64,000 nt of DNA, taken from contig CM059585.1 of assembly GCA_030407085.1 (NCBI GenBank), positions 10,657,001 to 10,721,000 of the forward strand, written 5' to 3'. Within the stretch, counting starts at the first letter, position 1; each line of letters opens with the position of its first letter. The translations under genes were made by a program, and so were the position numbers. Source of the stretch: Trichopria drosophilae (taxonomy: Eukaryota > Arthropoda > Insecta > Hymenoptera > Diapriidae). Shown here in pieces: positions 55,001-64,000 of this stretch. A model generated the notes under the pieces. The model was not told the origin of the DNA. It made no database searches and saw nothing but the letters and a program-made list of their open reading frames with translations.

Positions 55001-55555
55001 TTAAAACTGTTTTTTGTACTTGCAAAACCTAGATAAATCCTTTGCTTAATTATTGCAATATCATTGTCATCATAAAACTCTCTCCGGAAGATTGATGTAT
55101 CTTATCAATTCGTCAAAAAAAAGTGATAAAAGATTAGAAGTATCACTTGAACATATGTTCCCTGATAAGCGCATTGCTCTTTCAAAAAACTTTGCACGCG
55201 ATATAAATGCCTTCGAGTATGTTTCATGTTAACAAATACAGATAAATAAATTAGGTTACTTGGAAACTTTGAACAATTTTCGTGATTTTGCAATTTTTTT
55301 TATATCCCCGATCATCATTATACTAGAAATGACTAAAAGCCCCACGTTATTCAATCGTATTTTCTTTTTTTTTGGATTCGACGAAATCGACTAAATTGTA
55401 AAATATTTAAATTAATTTCTACATACATGCAGAGGCGTCCATTGCACCGCGATCACATATAATAAGGCAATTTCTGGAACAGCTTTCACCCAGCTGGAAG
55501 AATGTATTCTCGATCTGGATCATCGTGCGCAATAGATTTTCTTGGAACTTGAACG
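49047..55555 (-). CDS. ttd14: TRPL translocation defect protein 14 homologue (ttd14), 3' exons
   Basis: Minus-strand exons 55,555-55,427, 50,313-49,840, 49,780-49,391 and 49,327-49,047 (TAA 49,049-49,047), all with GT-AG borders and compatible phases (codons split as T|TT, G|GT and G|GT), giving 423 residues plus a split first codon. The first exon encodes [20 protein letters not shown] and a Walker-B-like [13 protein letters not shown]. Next come [40 protein letters not shown] and [20 protein letters not shown]. The third exon ([33 protein letters not shown]) looks like the C-terminal CYTH-like part. The last exon is low complexity, rich in Asn/Gly ([20 protein letters not shown]). In flies Ttd14 binds GTP and phosphoinositide and is needed for TRPL channel trafficking. 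The P-loop exon is not in the window next to these exons. The 5.1-kb intron holds giant palindromes. Confidence 0.88.
50416..51462. mobile_element. Foldback A: TTAA-flanked 1,047-bp palindromic element
   Basis: TTAA at 50,412-50,415 and 51,463-51,466. Ends CCCGTTTCGTCCC...GGGACGAAACGGG. The arms are complementary for about 420-480 bp: AGTCCGTTTTACGATATCAC against GTCATATCGTAAAACGGACT, and GAGTTCCGGAATCGTG against its inverse. The centre carries AAAATGGCGGATCCAATGTG and its inverted partner. No ORF. TTAA duplication plus CCC start is the piggyBac-superfamily signature; the element is non-autonomous. Confidence 0.8.
51548..53405. mobile_element. Foldback B: TTAA-flanked 1,858-bp palindromic element
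   Basis: TTAA at 51,544-51,547 and 53,406-53,409. Left end CCCATTTTAATGCCTGAATG; the right end in inverse is CCTAATGCCTGAATGTCC, four bases shorter near the tip. The arms run about 640 bp (51,548 to about 52,195 and about 52,770 to 53,405), matching through TTGTACCAACAAACTATGGA, TTTGGAGGATGCTGATTACA and two inner units of the 115-bp repeat (AAAATGGCGGATTGAATATG; ATATGGCGGATCCAATATGG). A unique AT-rich spacer of about 570 bp carries no recognisable protein. Confidence 0.8.
53537..54529. mobile_element. Foldback C: TTAA-flanked 993-bp palindromic element
   Basis: TTAA at 53,533-53,536 and 54,530-54,533. Ends CCCATTAACGCTC...GGGCGTTAATGGG. The arms (53,537 to about 54,020 and about 54,050 to 54,529) are complementary almost to the centre, e.g. 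AATCGGCATTTTCACATTGG against CCAATGTGAAAATGCCGATT and GAGATCACTGATCGGTGAAA against its inverse. No coding capacity; the 62-76-codon frames here are mirror images of each other. Confidence 0.8.
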
Positions 55556-55799
55556 CTGAAACAGAAATTAAAATCAGCAATTGAACAATCAAAGTTTTAC
55601 GCTGTCTTAAATGTGCCGAAACGCATCCAAGCGCAAAATCTAGAGGATAAGCGCTCTTAACTATTGAAGCGATGAAATGATTTTTTGTTTAGCGAAGATA
55701 AATTCATTAGTAATTGGTGAGCCATTGTTAGTTTTGATTTCGAGTTAGTAAATTAAATTTATGTAACAATAATGAGTTACTTTAGGTCCATACTATCGT

Positions 55800-57906
55800 T
55801 TTGCAAAGTTACTCGCATTTTGTATGAAAGAAAACGTTTAAAAATTTGTCCACGACTGTTTTTGAAGTAAAAATAATCTCTTTTTCAGATTCCCAAGCTA
55901 AAATTTGGTTATTGTAAACTCAAACAAAATTACGGCCCATTTTATGTAAGTAAACTTCATTGTTTAAGGAAAAATGATTTAATCGCGATTTTCAGATGGA
56001 AACTAAATTGGGTTTGCCACGAAAATCGAAAATATCGTAGCTTTGACTCGTCATCAATCAAAATCTGTGATTGATTATTGGTAGTGGGCAAACAAGACTG
56101 TATAAGGCCCTTAAACATGACAATACTATTAAAACTTCAAAGTACTTTCATGAAAATCGGCACAGAAACATTTGAGAGCTTTAAACATTCTGTTTTTACT
56201 CTTGGGCGCCATTTTTATGTCCACCATCTTGAATTTAACAAAATGTAACGATTTTCATAGCTGATGATCATTACAATTTCGCAAATTCCATTCGGTTACT
56301 ATATGAAAACCGTCATTACAAATTTTTTTTCTGAAAAAATCTAAAAAAATCTGTTTCGGTTTTTCTTTTCTAGTTAAAGACTCTCAAAAAGATTGTGAAA
56401 GGCTAACTATATCTACCTTTTACATTGTTTTGTAACCTTTTCATATGATGAAGAAAAGGTGAAATAATTGGCATGAAATTCAAGAAAATATTTAGAAAAA
56501 AATCCACTTTCAGATTAGCAGTTTACCTAAATTGAATCAAGTTCGCCCTACCGGTGAAAAATTAAACTAAGGACATAAGTTATTTCTTAACAAAAGGACA
56601 AGTTACTTTACTGTAAAAAACCATAGAAAATGGCTGATGTCAAAACATCTTTTACATAATAGCATAACTAAATTTAGTAGCACAACGTATAAGTTCTCAT
56701 TTTAAATGAGAAAAATGTTTCTAAAACTATTTCTGATGTAAAAATGATCCCTCTCTCTGATTCTAAAGCCAAAATTTGGTTATTGTTACCTCAAACAAAG
56801 TTATGAGATATTTTATGAAACAAATTACAATTTTTTCAGAAAACAAATGTTTAATTGTTGTTTTTATATAGAAACCGAGTGGAATTTGCGAAAATCCAAA
56901 ATACCTTGCCTCTTATCGTCAGTTATCAAAAATGACGGTTATATATTGTAAAATTGAAGATGGTGACATGGAAAAGGGGTCCAAAAGTAAAAAGAGAATT
57001 TTTAAAAGTTTTAATAGTGTTTTAATGTTCAAGGGCCTTAAAACAGTCTTGTTTGTCACTTGGACGCCGTTTTATTGCCCATTACAGTACTCCTTCCCTT
57101 ATTTTAATTTTTTCCCTTCTCCTATTCTAATATTTCCCCTCACGCGTTCTCCCAAAAGACGTGTGTTGACGTGTTGACTTTCTAAATACAAATAACGGCA
57201 CATGAGCAACAAAAAAAAAGAGACAAAAGTGAGACTACAAATCTAAGTAGTGGGGGAGAGGGGAAAATTAGAATAAGGGAAGAAGGCCGCCATCTTGACT
57301 GACTGGGAGGGATAAGGGATGGACTACTGTACCTTGAATTCACAATAAGACACCACAGATTTTGATTGCTGATGTGTCAAGGACACGATATTTTGGATTT
57401 TCGAGTAAAATCCCATTTGGTTTCCGTTTGAAAAACTCGATTAAAACCTTTTTTTCCTTAAAAAATGGGATTTTCTTATATCAAACGTTGCATATTTTGT
57501 TTGAGGTGATAATAACCAAATTTTAGCTTCAAAATCTAAAAGAGGGGTTTATTTAAGTCGGAAATAAGTTTGGAAAAATATTAACTTGTTTCTTATTTAA
57601 AATGAGAGCTAAAAAGTTGTATTAGTTGTGCTATAACATAAAAGATGTTTTGCCACCTTATCCATCGTTTTCTACGGCCTTTTGCAGTAAAGTAACCAGA
57701 AATTGAAACTACGGTTGTTTAAAAATTAGTGTTGGTACAGTAAAAGAAAAGCAATATTAGAATTTTAAAAAATAAACAAACAAAACTGAAACTGATTAAA
57801 TATGAACTTGTTCTTTTGTCAAGAAATAGCGTATTGCCCTTAGTTCAATGTTTCACCGCTAGGGCGAACTTGATCAAATTAAGGTAAACTGCTAATCTGA
57901 AAGTGG
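55800..57906. mobile_element. Compound foldback element with a MITE in its loop
   Basis: The arms 56,502-56,960 and 57,340-57,906 are complementary: CCACTTTCAGATTAGCAG at the left tip, CTGCTAATCTGAAAGTGG at the right tip, and GTTCGCCCTA near both. The loop contains MITE F. A further segment, 55,850-56,330, is an inverted copy of 56,870-57,560 without the MITE (GGCAAACAAGACTG, then AAGGCCCTT, versus the inverse at about 57,030-57,060). This gives two overlapping inverted repeats. No TTAA flank or clear target duplication was found, and no ORF. Confidence 0.65.
57085..57329. mobile_element. pogo/Tigger-like MITE, family 3, copy F (245 bp)
   Basis: CAGTACTCCTTCCCTTATTT at the left, GATAAGGGATGGACTACTG at the right, TA at 57,083-57,084 and 57,330-57,331. 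The paralogous empty site at about 56,080 reads GGTAGTGGGCA where the filled site reads GGTA-element-TAATGGGCA (minus-strand sense), which confirms the TA duplication. Confidence 0.8.
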
Positions 57907-60340
57907 CGTCGTAAATGACATTTTAATCAATTTTTTTTAAAGGTAAGACAGGACTTTTCTTAATAACGGTAGTCTCCATCATTTTCATCAGGAATAAATG
58001 CCGATACGATTGTGAAATGTAAATAAAACATGTCTAAAGCAAAATCAGTGTCGACTGGTGTAATTGATCGGTTACTTAGTGATTTAATCGCCGTTCGAAT
58101 GACACTTTGTAGTTTAAAATTGCAGATGCCACTCAACCCAATGGAATATCACCCCTGAGAATAGAAAAACTCGAAAGAGACCGATAAATCATCCTCGAGT
58201 GAATCTCCAAGATGGTATCATCGGGAACATTTCGCCAACTGCAGGTACTCGTCGATCAGTGAGTTTCCACCATGTATTGATGTCATTGTTGATATAAGTA
58301 CAATAACAAAACAAGCGTTATCGATAGCAGATAACGATTACGTTATCATCAATGTCACGGATGCGAATCTTTACATTATCTTCCGTCTATGCAACTGACC
58401 AATTAAATTATTTCAGTACGCAATCATGCATGCAAAAAACGCCGACGATTACGGTTTCGTCAGAACCGGAACTCTTCGATACATATCGTCATCTTTATCA
58501 ATAACGAAACTACGCTTTAATTCAATTTTCTTTGCCTTTCAATAGTTCGTTTGGCGAATTACTTTTTAGATCAAATTCTATATTGCTTGATGTTCTCATA
58601 TTTCCAGACTGTATCAATCATCAATTGGAAATTACTTTGATTCGTATTAATCAGTCAAGTGTGATGAATACTAGGTGATCAGTTTCATAATCACTTAATT
58701 CAATCAACTCGGTATTCAAAAACTGGTGAATTAAAACATGTACTGCATAAAAAAAATAATTTTTTTCCTCTGTTGCTTCTTGGTCAATCGGATTTGCTAA
58801 TCTGCCAAGACCATTTATTTCAATATATTTATTATAATCGTGACATGCTACTTCTATCGATCTGTCCACCAACGTCTCCATCGAGTTGAATGCATTCCTC
58901 CAGATTCCAAGTCAATGTTTCTGATTACGTCATCAACCGGAAGAGACCAGGATTAAGATACAAGGAGAAAAATTCCCCTTTTTTTTATCAGAATGCATAG
59001 ATTAATAACAAGACTCCAGACAAGCATCCCCTTATCGACGTTTATAAAATTCCAACAGACGAATGCGACGTCACGGAATTGGCGATGCGATTGATTGCGT
59101 TTGACGCTTGTCATATCTTCATGATGAATCGAATCCTGGCCTCGATAATAAAAATAGACGGATGTCTTGATGTTTGGACCGAGCCCAAATCGATCCGACA
59201 CGAGAGTGATAATTTCAACGGCTGGTGATAATGCAAACGATAATTTATTAATTTTATGCAGAACCGAAATTGATTGCGAAATTTGTTTCTTTTTCTTAGA
59301 TTACTAAAGTAATCGGAAGAATAGAGTGATTTAATAAGAAGATGCTTTCTTAATTACTTGTAGGTAATTTAATTCGCATTAAACTAAGAGAGTGACTAAT
59401 TGAAGTTGAATGGTCGAAATACATTTTGTCTTGTGGCCAAAACTTGTCCTTTCAAATGCTTAAATCGGTGACCACTTTAGCATTTCTTATACTTGAGAAA
59501 AAGAATAACAAAACAATAAGACGAATAAAAAATAAGAAACAAAAAAGAAGAACCATCAAAGAGACCAAAACAATCGAAAGTGTAAAATTATCAGTACAAA
59601 TAAAAAAGGAAACAAATATACAGTTTAGCTGTTACCCTAATTCTCTCAATTATTTTGTTGACATTTACCGCGTCGAAAACAGAATTTGTTTTCCTAAGTC
59701 CTCGGGTTTGAAAATATTTGTTCCACATACTAACTCTAACAGCACATTGTACTATTCAATGCAATTTCGCAAACAGAAGTCACCATTTTACAATAATGTC
59801 CGTACCGCGGAGTAATTTAGTTAATTGTTATTCCCGAACAATCATCATAAGAGTTTAATGACAAACATTCAACCATTCATTTCCTGAAATGTTTAAAGAA
59901 TCATTTTTATTCATGAAGTGAAAAGCAAAAAGTGGGATTAAACTCGAGGTTTAAGTATGACCATTAGCACTAAAGTACTTTAATACGCGGCAGTTTATTG
60001 GTCTAGGAAAGTAATTTCAAACTACAATTACCTTAGCTTAGCTGATTCCAGAGTTCAAACCTTTTATTTTCTGGTATTTCAGAATAATGAAGTATAGCAG
60101 ATAAAATTAAAAAAAAGTGTATTGATATTAACTGAATTAGTCATTGCGTATAATATACAAAAAAATATAATTAAAAAAAAAAGTTTTTTAAGGATAAACC
60201 AAACAAAGAAAGTACAGGAAAAATCAAGAAGACAATACAGAAACAGGAAGAAGGACCTCGAAAAAGAAAAAAAAGAAAAAACTTCTAAGACACATTCAAA
60301 TAATTTTCTTTTTCGCATTTGAATATATTTTACAAAACCA
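57907..60340. other. No recognisable gene
   Basis: Moderately AT-rich DNA upstream of the ttd14 exons, perhaps intronic. Minus-strand frames of 76 and 82 codons (58,651-58,881 and 58,953-59,201) and a lysine-rich plus frame (59,426-59,815) lack any domain I recognise. I found no Walker-A-type ttd14 exon here. Confidence 0.4.
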
Positions 60341-60359
60341 TTCGTTTATCGTCCTTTAT

Positions 60360-60930
60360 CCCTTTTTTTCTTTCGGCGTTTTTTTTTCTTTGTATATTTT
60401 TTTCTTTTTTTTCTATTTGTATTTTTTTTTCTTTCTATATATTTTTTTTCTTTCTATATATATTTTTTTCTTTCTATATTTTGTTTTCTTTCTACGATTT
60501 TTTTGTTCTCTCTACAATTTTTTTCTTTCTGCATTTTTTTTCTTTTTATATGTTTTTCCTTTCTATATATTTTTTCTTTCTATATTTTGTTTTCTTTCTA
60601 TATTTTGTTTTCTTTCTACGATTTTGTTTTGTTCTCTCTACAATTTTTTTCTTTCTGCAATTTGTTTTTCTTTCTGTCATTATGTTTATCGTCCTTTATC
60701 CCTTTTTTTCTTTCTGAATTTTTGTTTCTTTTTATATTTTTTTCCTTTCTATATTTTTTTTTCTTTATATATTTTGTTTTCTTTCTATATTTTGTTTTCT
60801 TTCTATGATTTTTTTGTTCTCTCTACAATTTTTTTCTTTCTACAACTTTTGTTTTTCTTTCTCCAATTTTTTGTTCCTTCTATATTTTGTTCTACATTGT
60901 TCTTTTTCAACTCTAATTGACTTTTCCCTT
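60360..60930. repeat. Polypyrimidine tract of TTTCTTTCTATAT-type repeats
   Basis: About 570 bp almost purely T/C on the plus strand, built of imperfect 12-16-bp units (TTTTTTTCTTTCTATAT, TTTTGTTTTCTTTCTA). It includes a larger internal duplication: ATCGTCCTTTATCCC occurs at both about 60,346 and about 60,688. All three plus-strand frames are open over long stretches (up to 176 codons of Phe/Ser/Tyr/Leu), a composition artefact. Confidence 0.85.
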
Positions 60931-61149
60931 TCTTATCTTCCCTTTCTCCACTGAATTACTTGAATGTAATGAAAGGGTGTGAATTATTTTTTAAGCGTTG
61001 GTTTAAAAATGGTTTACTAAAAGCCATCATTTTTTAAATTTTTACCTGCTATTGGACTAAGAATGAGCAATTCACGATCTACAGGAATATCGATACACGT
61101 CGCTTAATAAAAGTACAAGTGTTTTTTTAAGAGGGGTACATGAACTCAC

Positions 61150-61192
61150 CCTCGTAAGACGAAACCTCGAGACTTTCCGACCAGTTGACCAT
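61150..61192 (-). CDS. Candidate upstream/alternative first exon of ttd14
   Basis: On the minus strand an ATG at 61,192-61,190 opens MVNWSESLEVSSYE and ends with G at 61,150, directly before a strong donor GTGAGT. The remaining G (phase 1) fits the CG that opens the exon at 55,555, giving ...[13 protein letters not shown]. An Ala followed by an aromatic residue before FQENLL is what I expect in ttd14 proteins. The frame is open further upstream (RLPRFWKVSIED) to a stop. If it is a first exon, the product lacks the N-terminal P-loop. If it is internal, a weak acceptor must lie upstream. Confidence 0.4.
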
Positions 61193-61815
61193 GTCCTCGA
61201 TGGAAACTTTCCAAAAACGAGGTAAACGATCGGCTGTTGCAGCATGCAACGTAAACTCAACTTAATAACCTAACACGGGTTTGCTGAAAAAAAAAAAGAA
61301 TAGAGAAATTTCCATTTAACGCAATCGATCAAAGACTTTCCCGTTTAATTCCGCGTGGAAAAATTCGCAAGCGGAATTTCTCAGCTTTGTTCTGCAAATA
61401 TTCCCGAGAAAATGAAATTAGACGCGTCTCCGCAAAACCGTCGCGTTCTCGTTCAACGGAGTATAATTGCTTCTGAAAGCTTTTTACGTCGAAATCTTCG
61501 TTTCGTGCAGACGTGTGATTTTCATTATGATAAGGAAGGTTTTTTATTTTTGTCGTTTAGTAAATGTCCAAGTGTACTGAAACCCAAATACCCAAAGAAA
61601 GTATGCGATTAGTTTTCAAAATAATAACAAAATGAAATTTTAATAAATGGTATCAATGGTTTCTGCATACCTCCTTCCTTTCCTTTAAAGAAAAAATATT
61701 GTGAGGTAGTAATAGTAGCAGGAAACTCAACTGACAAGATAGTAGCACCGACAGAAATTTCTTACGATTTTTTTATCATTTTTTTTTTACTTATGAAAAA
61801 AAAAACGAAGTCGAG

Positions 61816-61889
61816 AGATTCGATGCGCTAGGACTTGAACTCGCGACCTTCCGATTGTCGGTCCAATGCTCTCATTCAGCCACGAGTCT
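61816..61889 (-). tRNA. Degenerate tRNA-like sequence (tRNA pseudogene or SINE head)
   Basis: Minus strand: AGACTCG pairs with CGAATCT (six of seven) as an acceptor stem. TGGCTGAATGAGAGC resembles an A box/D arm. A TTGGA/TCGGA anticodon stem with one mismatch would expose GAC (Val-like), with C instead of U33. GAGTTCAAGTCC is a good B box. The T stem is poorly paired and the T region is about five bases too long. A T-run lies about 20 bp downstream on the minus strand (A-run at 61,797-61,805) as a possible Pol III terminator. More likely a pseudogene or tRNA-derived SINE head than a functional tRNA. Confidence 0.45.
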
Positions 61890-64000
61890 TTACTCAAAAG
61901 CGTTGCTTAAAATGATTCGGGATCTATTTTTATATTCGTAATTAAGAGCCAAAAATACGTTGGAAAGTATTGTCAAATTTAGTATTTCAAAGGAAGTAAT
62001 GTTTCGAAATGGTTACAGTATTAGACACCTTTACTTTTCAAAATACTTCTTTCTTTCTTTGTCTTTATTTTTTCACTTTCGTGCTACTTAAATTTAGTTA
62101 AAATAAAAATTTACTTTTTAGACTATAGGACACGAAAGAGATAATTTACCTTATTTTATATTGTTTATGAAATATAGATAATAATTCTCCGAACTAATTT
62201 TCAATTTGCTGATATACAAGACGTACAAGAAACTAAATTATTTTTTAACTATAAAGATACATTCCTTAATATTTTATTTATTATTAAAAAATAATGACGT
62301 ACAATTTAAAGAAGCCATTTTCAATCCAGTATTTAATCAATTATATTAGTAACTTCTTAATGCGAAAAAACAAGTTTGGATATTTTTGTAACGTTACTAA
62401 AATAATCGTAATTGTTTAATAATTATACAATCTGAGAATTCATATGCAATACTGCAATATTCGCAAATAGTTTAATATGGAAATTGTTTTAGTATTATGG
62501 TCAATGAGTATCGATTATATGTAGTTGCATGTTTTACAAGTAAACTTTACGCATTACACGATAACATTTCTTTGTTCCATTTTCTGTGCTCTTATTAGAA
62601 AAAAGTTAAATATGCCAATTATAACCGAATAACTTTTGATAAAAAGTTTTCTTTTTTTAAATGTAAGTTTTGTCTGCTGTTAGAGAAAAAGTTAACTTTA
62701 AACATTTTCACTGTTTATGAAAGTGTTATTTGTTTGTCACTAATTTAGTTAGTAATATTCATCTAGATTTCTAGAAAAAAATAATAAGATTATATAAAAT
62801 TACCAATTTTATTCAGTTTATTGATTAAATGATGCTATTATCACGTAAAAACTAACTATATTCTCATTATTTATACCAATTTCACAAATAATTTTATTTT
62901 GAATAATTACTAACATATCTATTGTTTATCCATTACATTTTGAAGAAATATTTGATACTGAACTGTACAAAATAATTTTTATCAAAAAATGTATATGAAT
63001 TTTACCACATTCTAAAGAATGACATACTTAGATAGAAATTGTTCAATATAGGTGTTGATTATTCCCTTAAACGCGTTTATTCGAATGGAAGAAACCAATT
63101 TGTAATGAAAAATGACGAACTAATCCATAAATAAAATCGCGCATCGTTTAGTAAGGTATATCTTGACGTTTAAGGATGATATCTTTTTTATAGTAGCTGT
63201 TGCCTAGATCGATACTTGAAGGAAACTGGGTGCCACACCACTTTCGGATCTGAACGCCACCTAGCGCCGTGATAAGTAATCTATATTTATTTAATTTAAT
63301 TTTTTCGTTATGTTGATTTGTGGATTTTTTAAAACGTTGAATTTCGTAAATTTGTTCTTCTATCTTTCAATTTTGATAAAATGTTTGGTTTTGTTTTGAT
63401 TATTTTGGAGTTTTGAGTTGTACTTGATGTTAAAAATTTTAGTATTTTGCATCAAATATGTAAAAATCCAGACCGAACGAGTAAAATAACAAATTTTCAA
63501 AAAATCATAATTACAGAACAAAATTGATATTCTGAATTGGCAAATTCAACTGTACATTTGGCTTTAAATTCTTAATGTTTTACTTTTTTTCAGATAATAT
63601 CAAATCTTTTGCTGAGATACGATCATCAAATTGTTTTTACCTAAACTATAATAGGAAAGAATCAACTTAGTAGTCAATATTAATCAATTTACATGTTTTT
63701 TCGAAATAATCCCTTATTAGTAATTTTAAATATAATTTTATTTTTATAGAACATTAATTTATACCGATAATCAGTTCTATTAGTTGAGTCCAATTTAGAG
63801 ATCAAGGCTTTTTCAGCCTCTAAATGCGCCAACTAAATGCTCCTATTCTATTAGACGGGACATTTTAAATTTCACAAGAAAACGAAAAAGTAAACTTTTA
63901 AGCTCTAAGTGTACATTGAACACCATACAGTAAGTCGTGTACGTATTAGTTCAAACTCGACAGCCAGGTGCGCCACTTTAGACGTTTGAATAGCCAATAG
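61890..64000. other. AT-rich, no gene seen
   Basis: No open frame above background. The only motif noted is CGCCACCTAGCG at 63,255-63,266, in a context like that at 9.55 kb. Confidence 0.45.

Noticed and set aside
58651..58881. Minus-strand 76-codon frame considered as the missing ttd14 N-terminal exon
   Set aside because: No GxxxxGK(S/T) P-loop and no flanking splice sites in the right phase.
60319..60920. Three overlapping plus-strand frames rich in Phe, Ser and Tyr, resembling membrane proteins
   Set aside because: Produced by a T/C-only low-complexity tract that lacks stops in all frames.

Overview
This is a window of an AT-rich animal nuclear genome, most likely an insect and probably a hymenopteran. 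The organism is inferred from gene content (a ttd14-type gene, a RAD51D homologue with 56-60 bp introns) and from the repeat spectrum; no single marker proves it. Only three host genes can be supported. Almost everything else is transposable elements, tandem arrays, or AT-rich sequence in which I see nothing.

Layout. 1-23 kb has no recognisable host gene. It holds a 5'-truncated Penelope-like element (GIY-YIG endonuclease) with a hammerhead-ribozyme-like motif downstream, a truncated non-LTR retrotransposon, a TIR-bounded 140-bp tandem array (16.5-17.6 kb), a 1.7-kb foldback element with a satellite inside it (18.2-20.0 kb) and several small inverted-repeat elements. At 23-27 kb are non-LTR tails and TA-flanked pogo/Tigger-like MITEs around a compact four-exon RAD51D homologue (25,834-26,959, +). 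A CCCH zinc-finger gene starts 0.5 kb further on (27,494, +). Its first intron is about 11.8 kb and is filled with a second Penelope copy (with its own hammerhead-like motif), at least five non-LTR fragments and a Tc1-like element with terminal repeats of more than 400 bp. Its second exon is at 39,343-39,883.

41.2-47.25 kb is a 164-184-bp tandem array of about 25 units with nested MITEs. Part of it has sharpened into a 348-bp higher-order repeat. 49.0-55.6 kb (-) carries the 3' four exons of a ttd14 homologue (P-loop NTPase-type protein, TRPL translocation in flies). Its 5.1-kb intron holds three consecutive giant palindromic elements, each flanked by TTAA and starting with CC or CCC, as in the piggyBac superfamily. 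All three sit inside one larger degenerate element. Another palindromic complex with a MITE in its loop lies upstream (55.8-57.9 kb), followed by a polypyrimidine tract, a phase-compatible candidate upstream ttd14 exon (61.15 kb) and a degenerate tRNA-like sequence with Pol III boxes.

How the parts relate. The three genes show no functional link: recombination repair, a CCCH RNA-binding-type protein, and a membrane-trafficking protein. The main interest is the repeat architecture. A roughly 115-bp motif containing the core AATGGCGGATCC recurs as short arrays, inside foldback arms and at satellite borders across the window. Nested insertions give a relative chronology. The two Penelope copies keep the same ORF-to-ribozyme spacing of about 440 bp.
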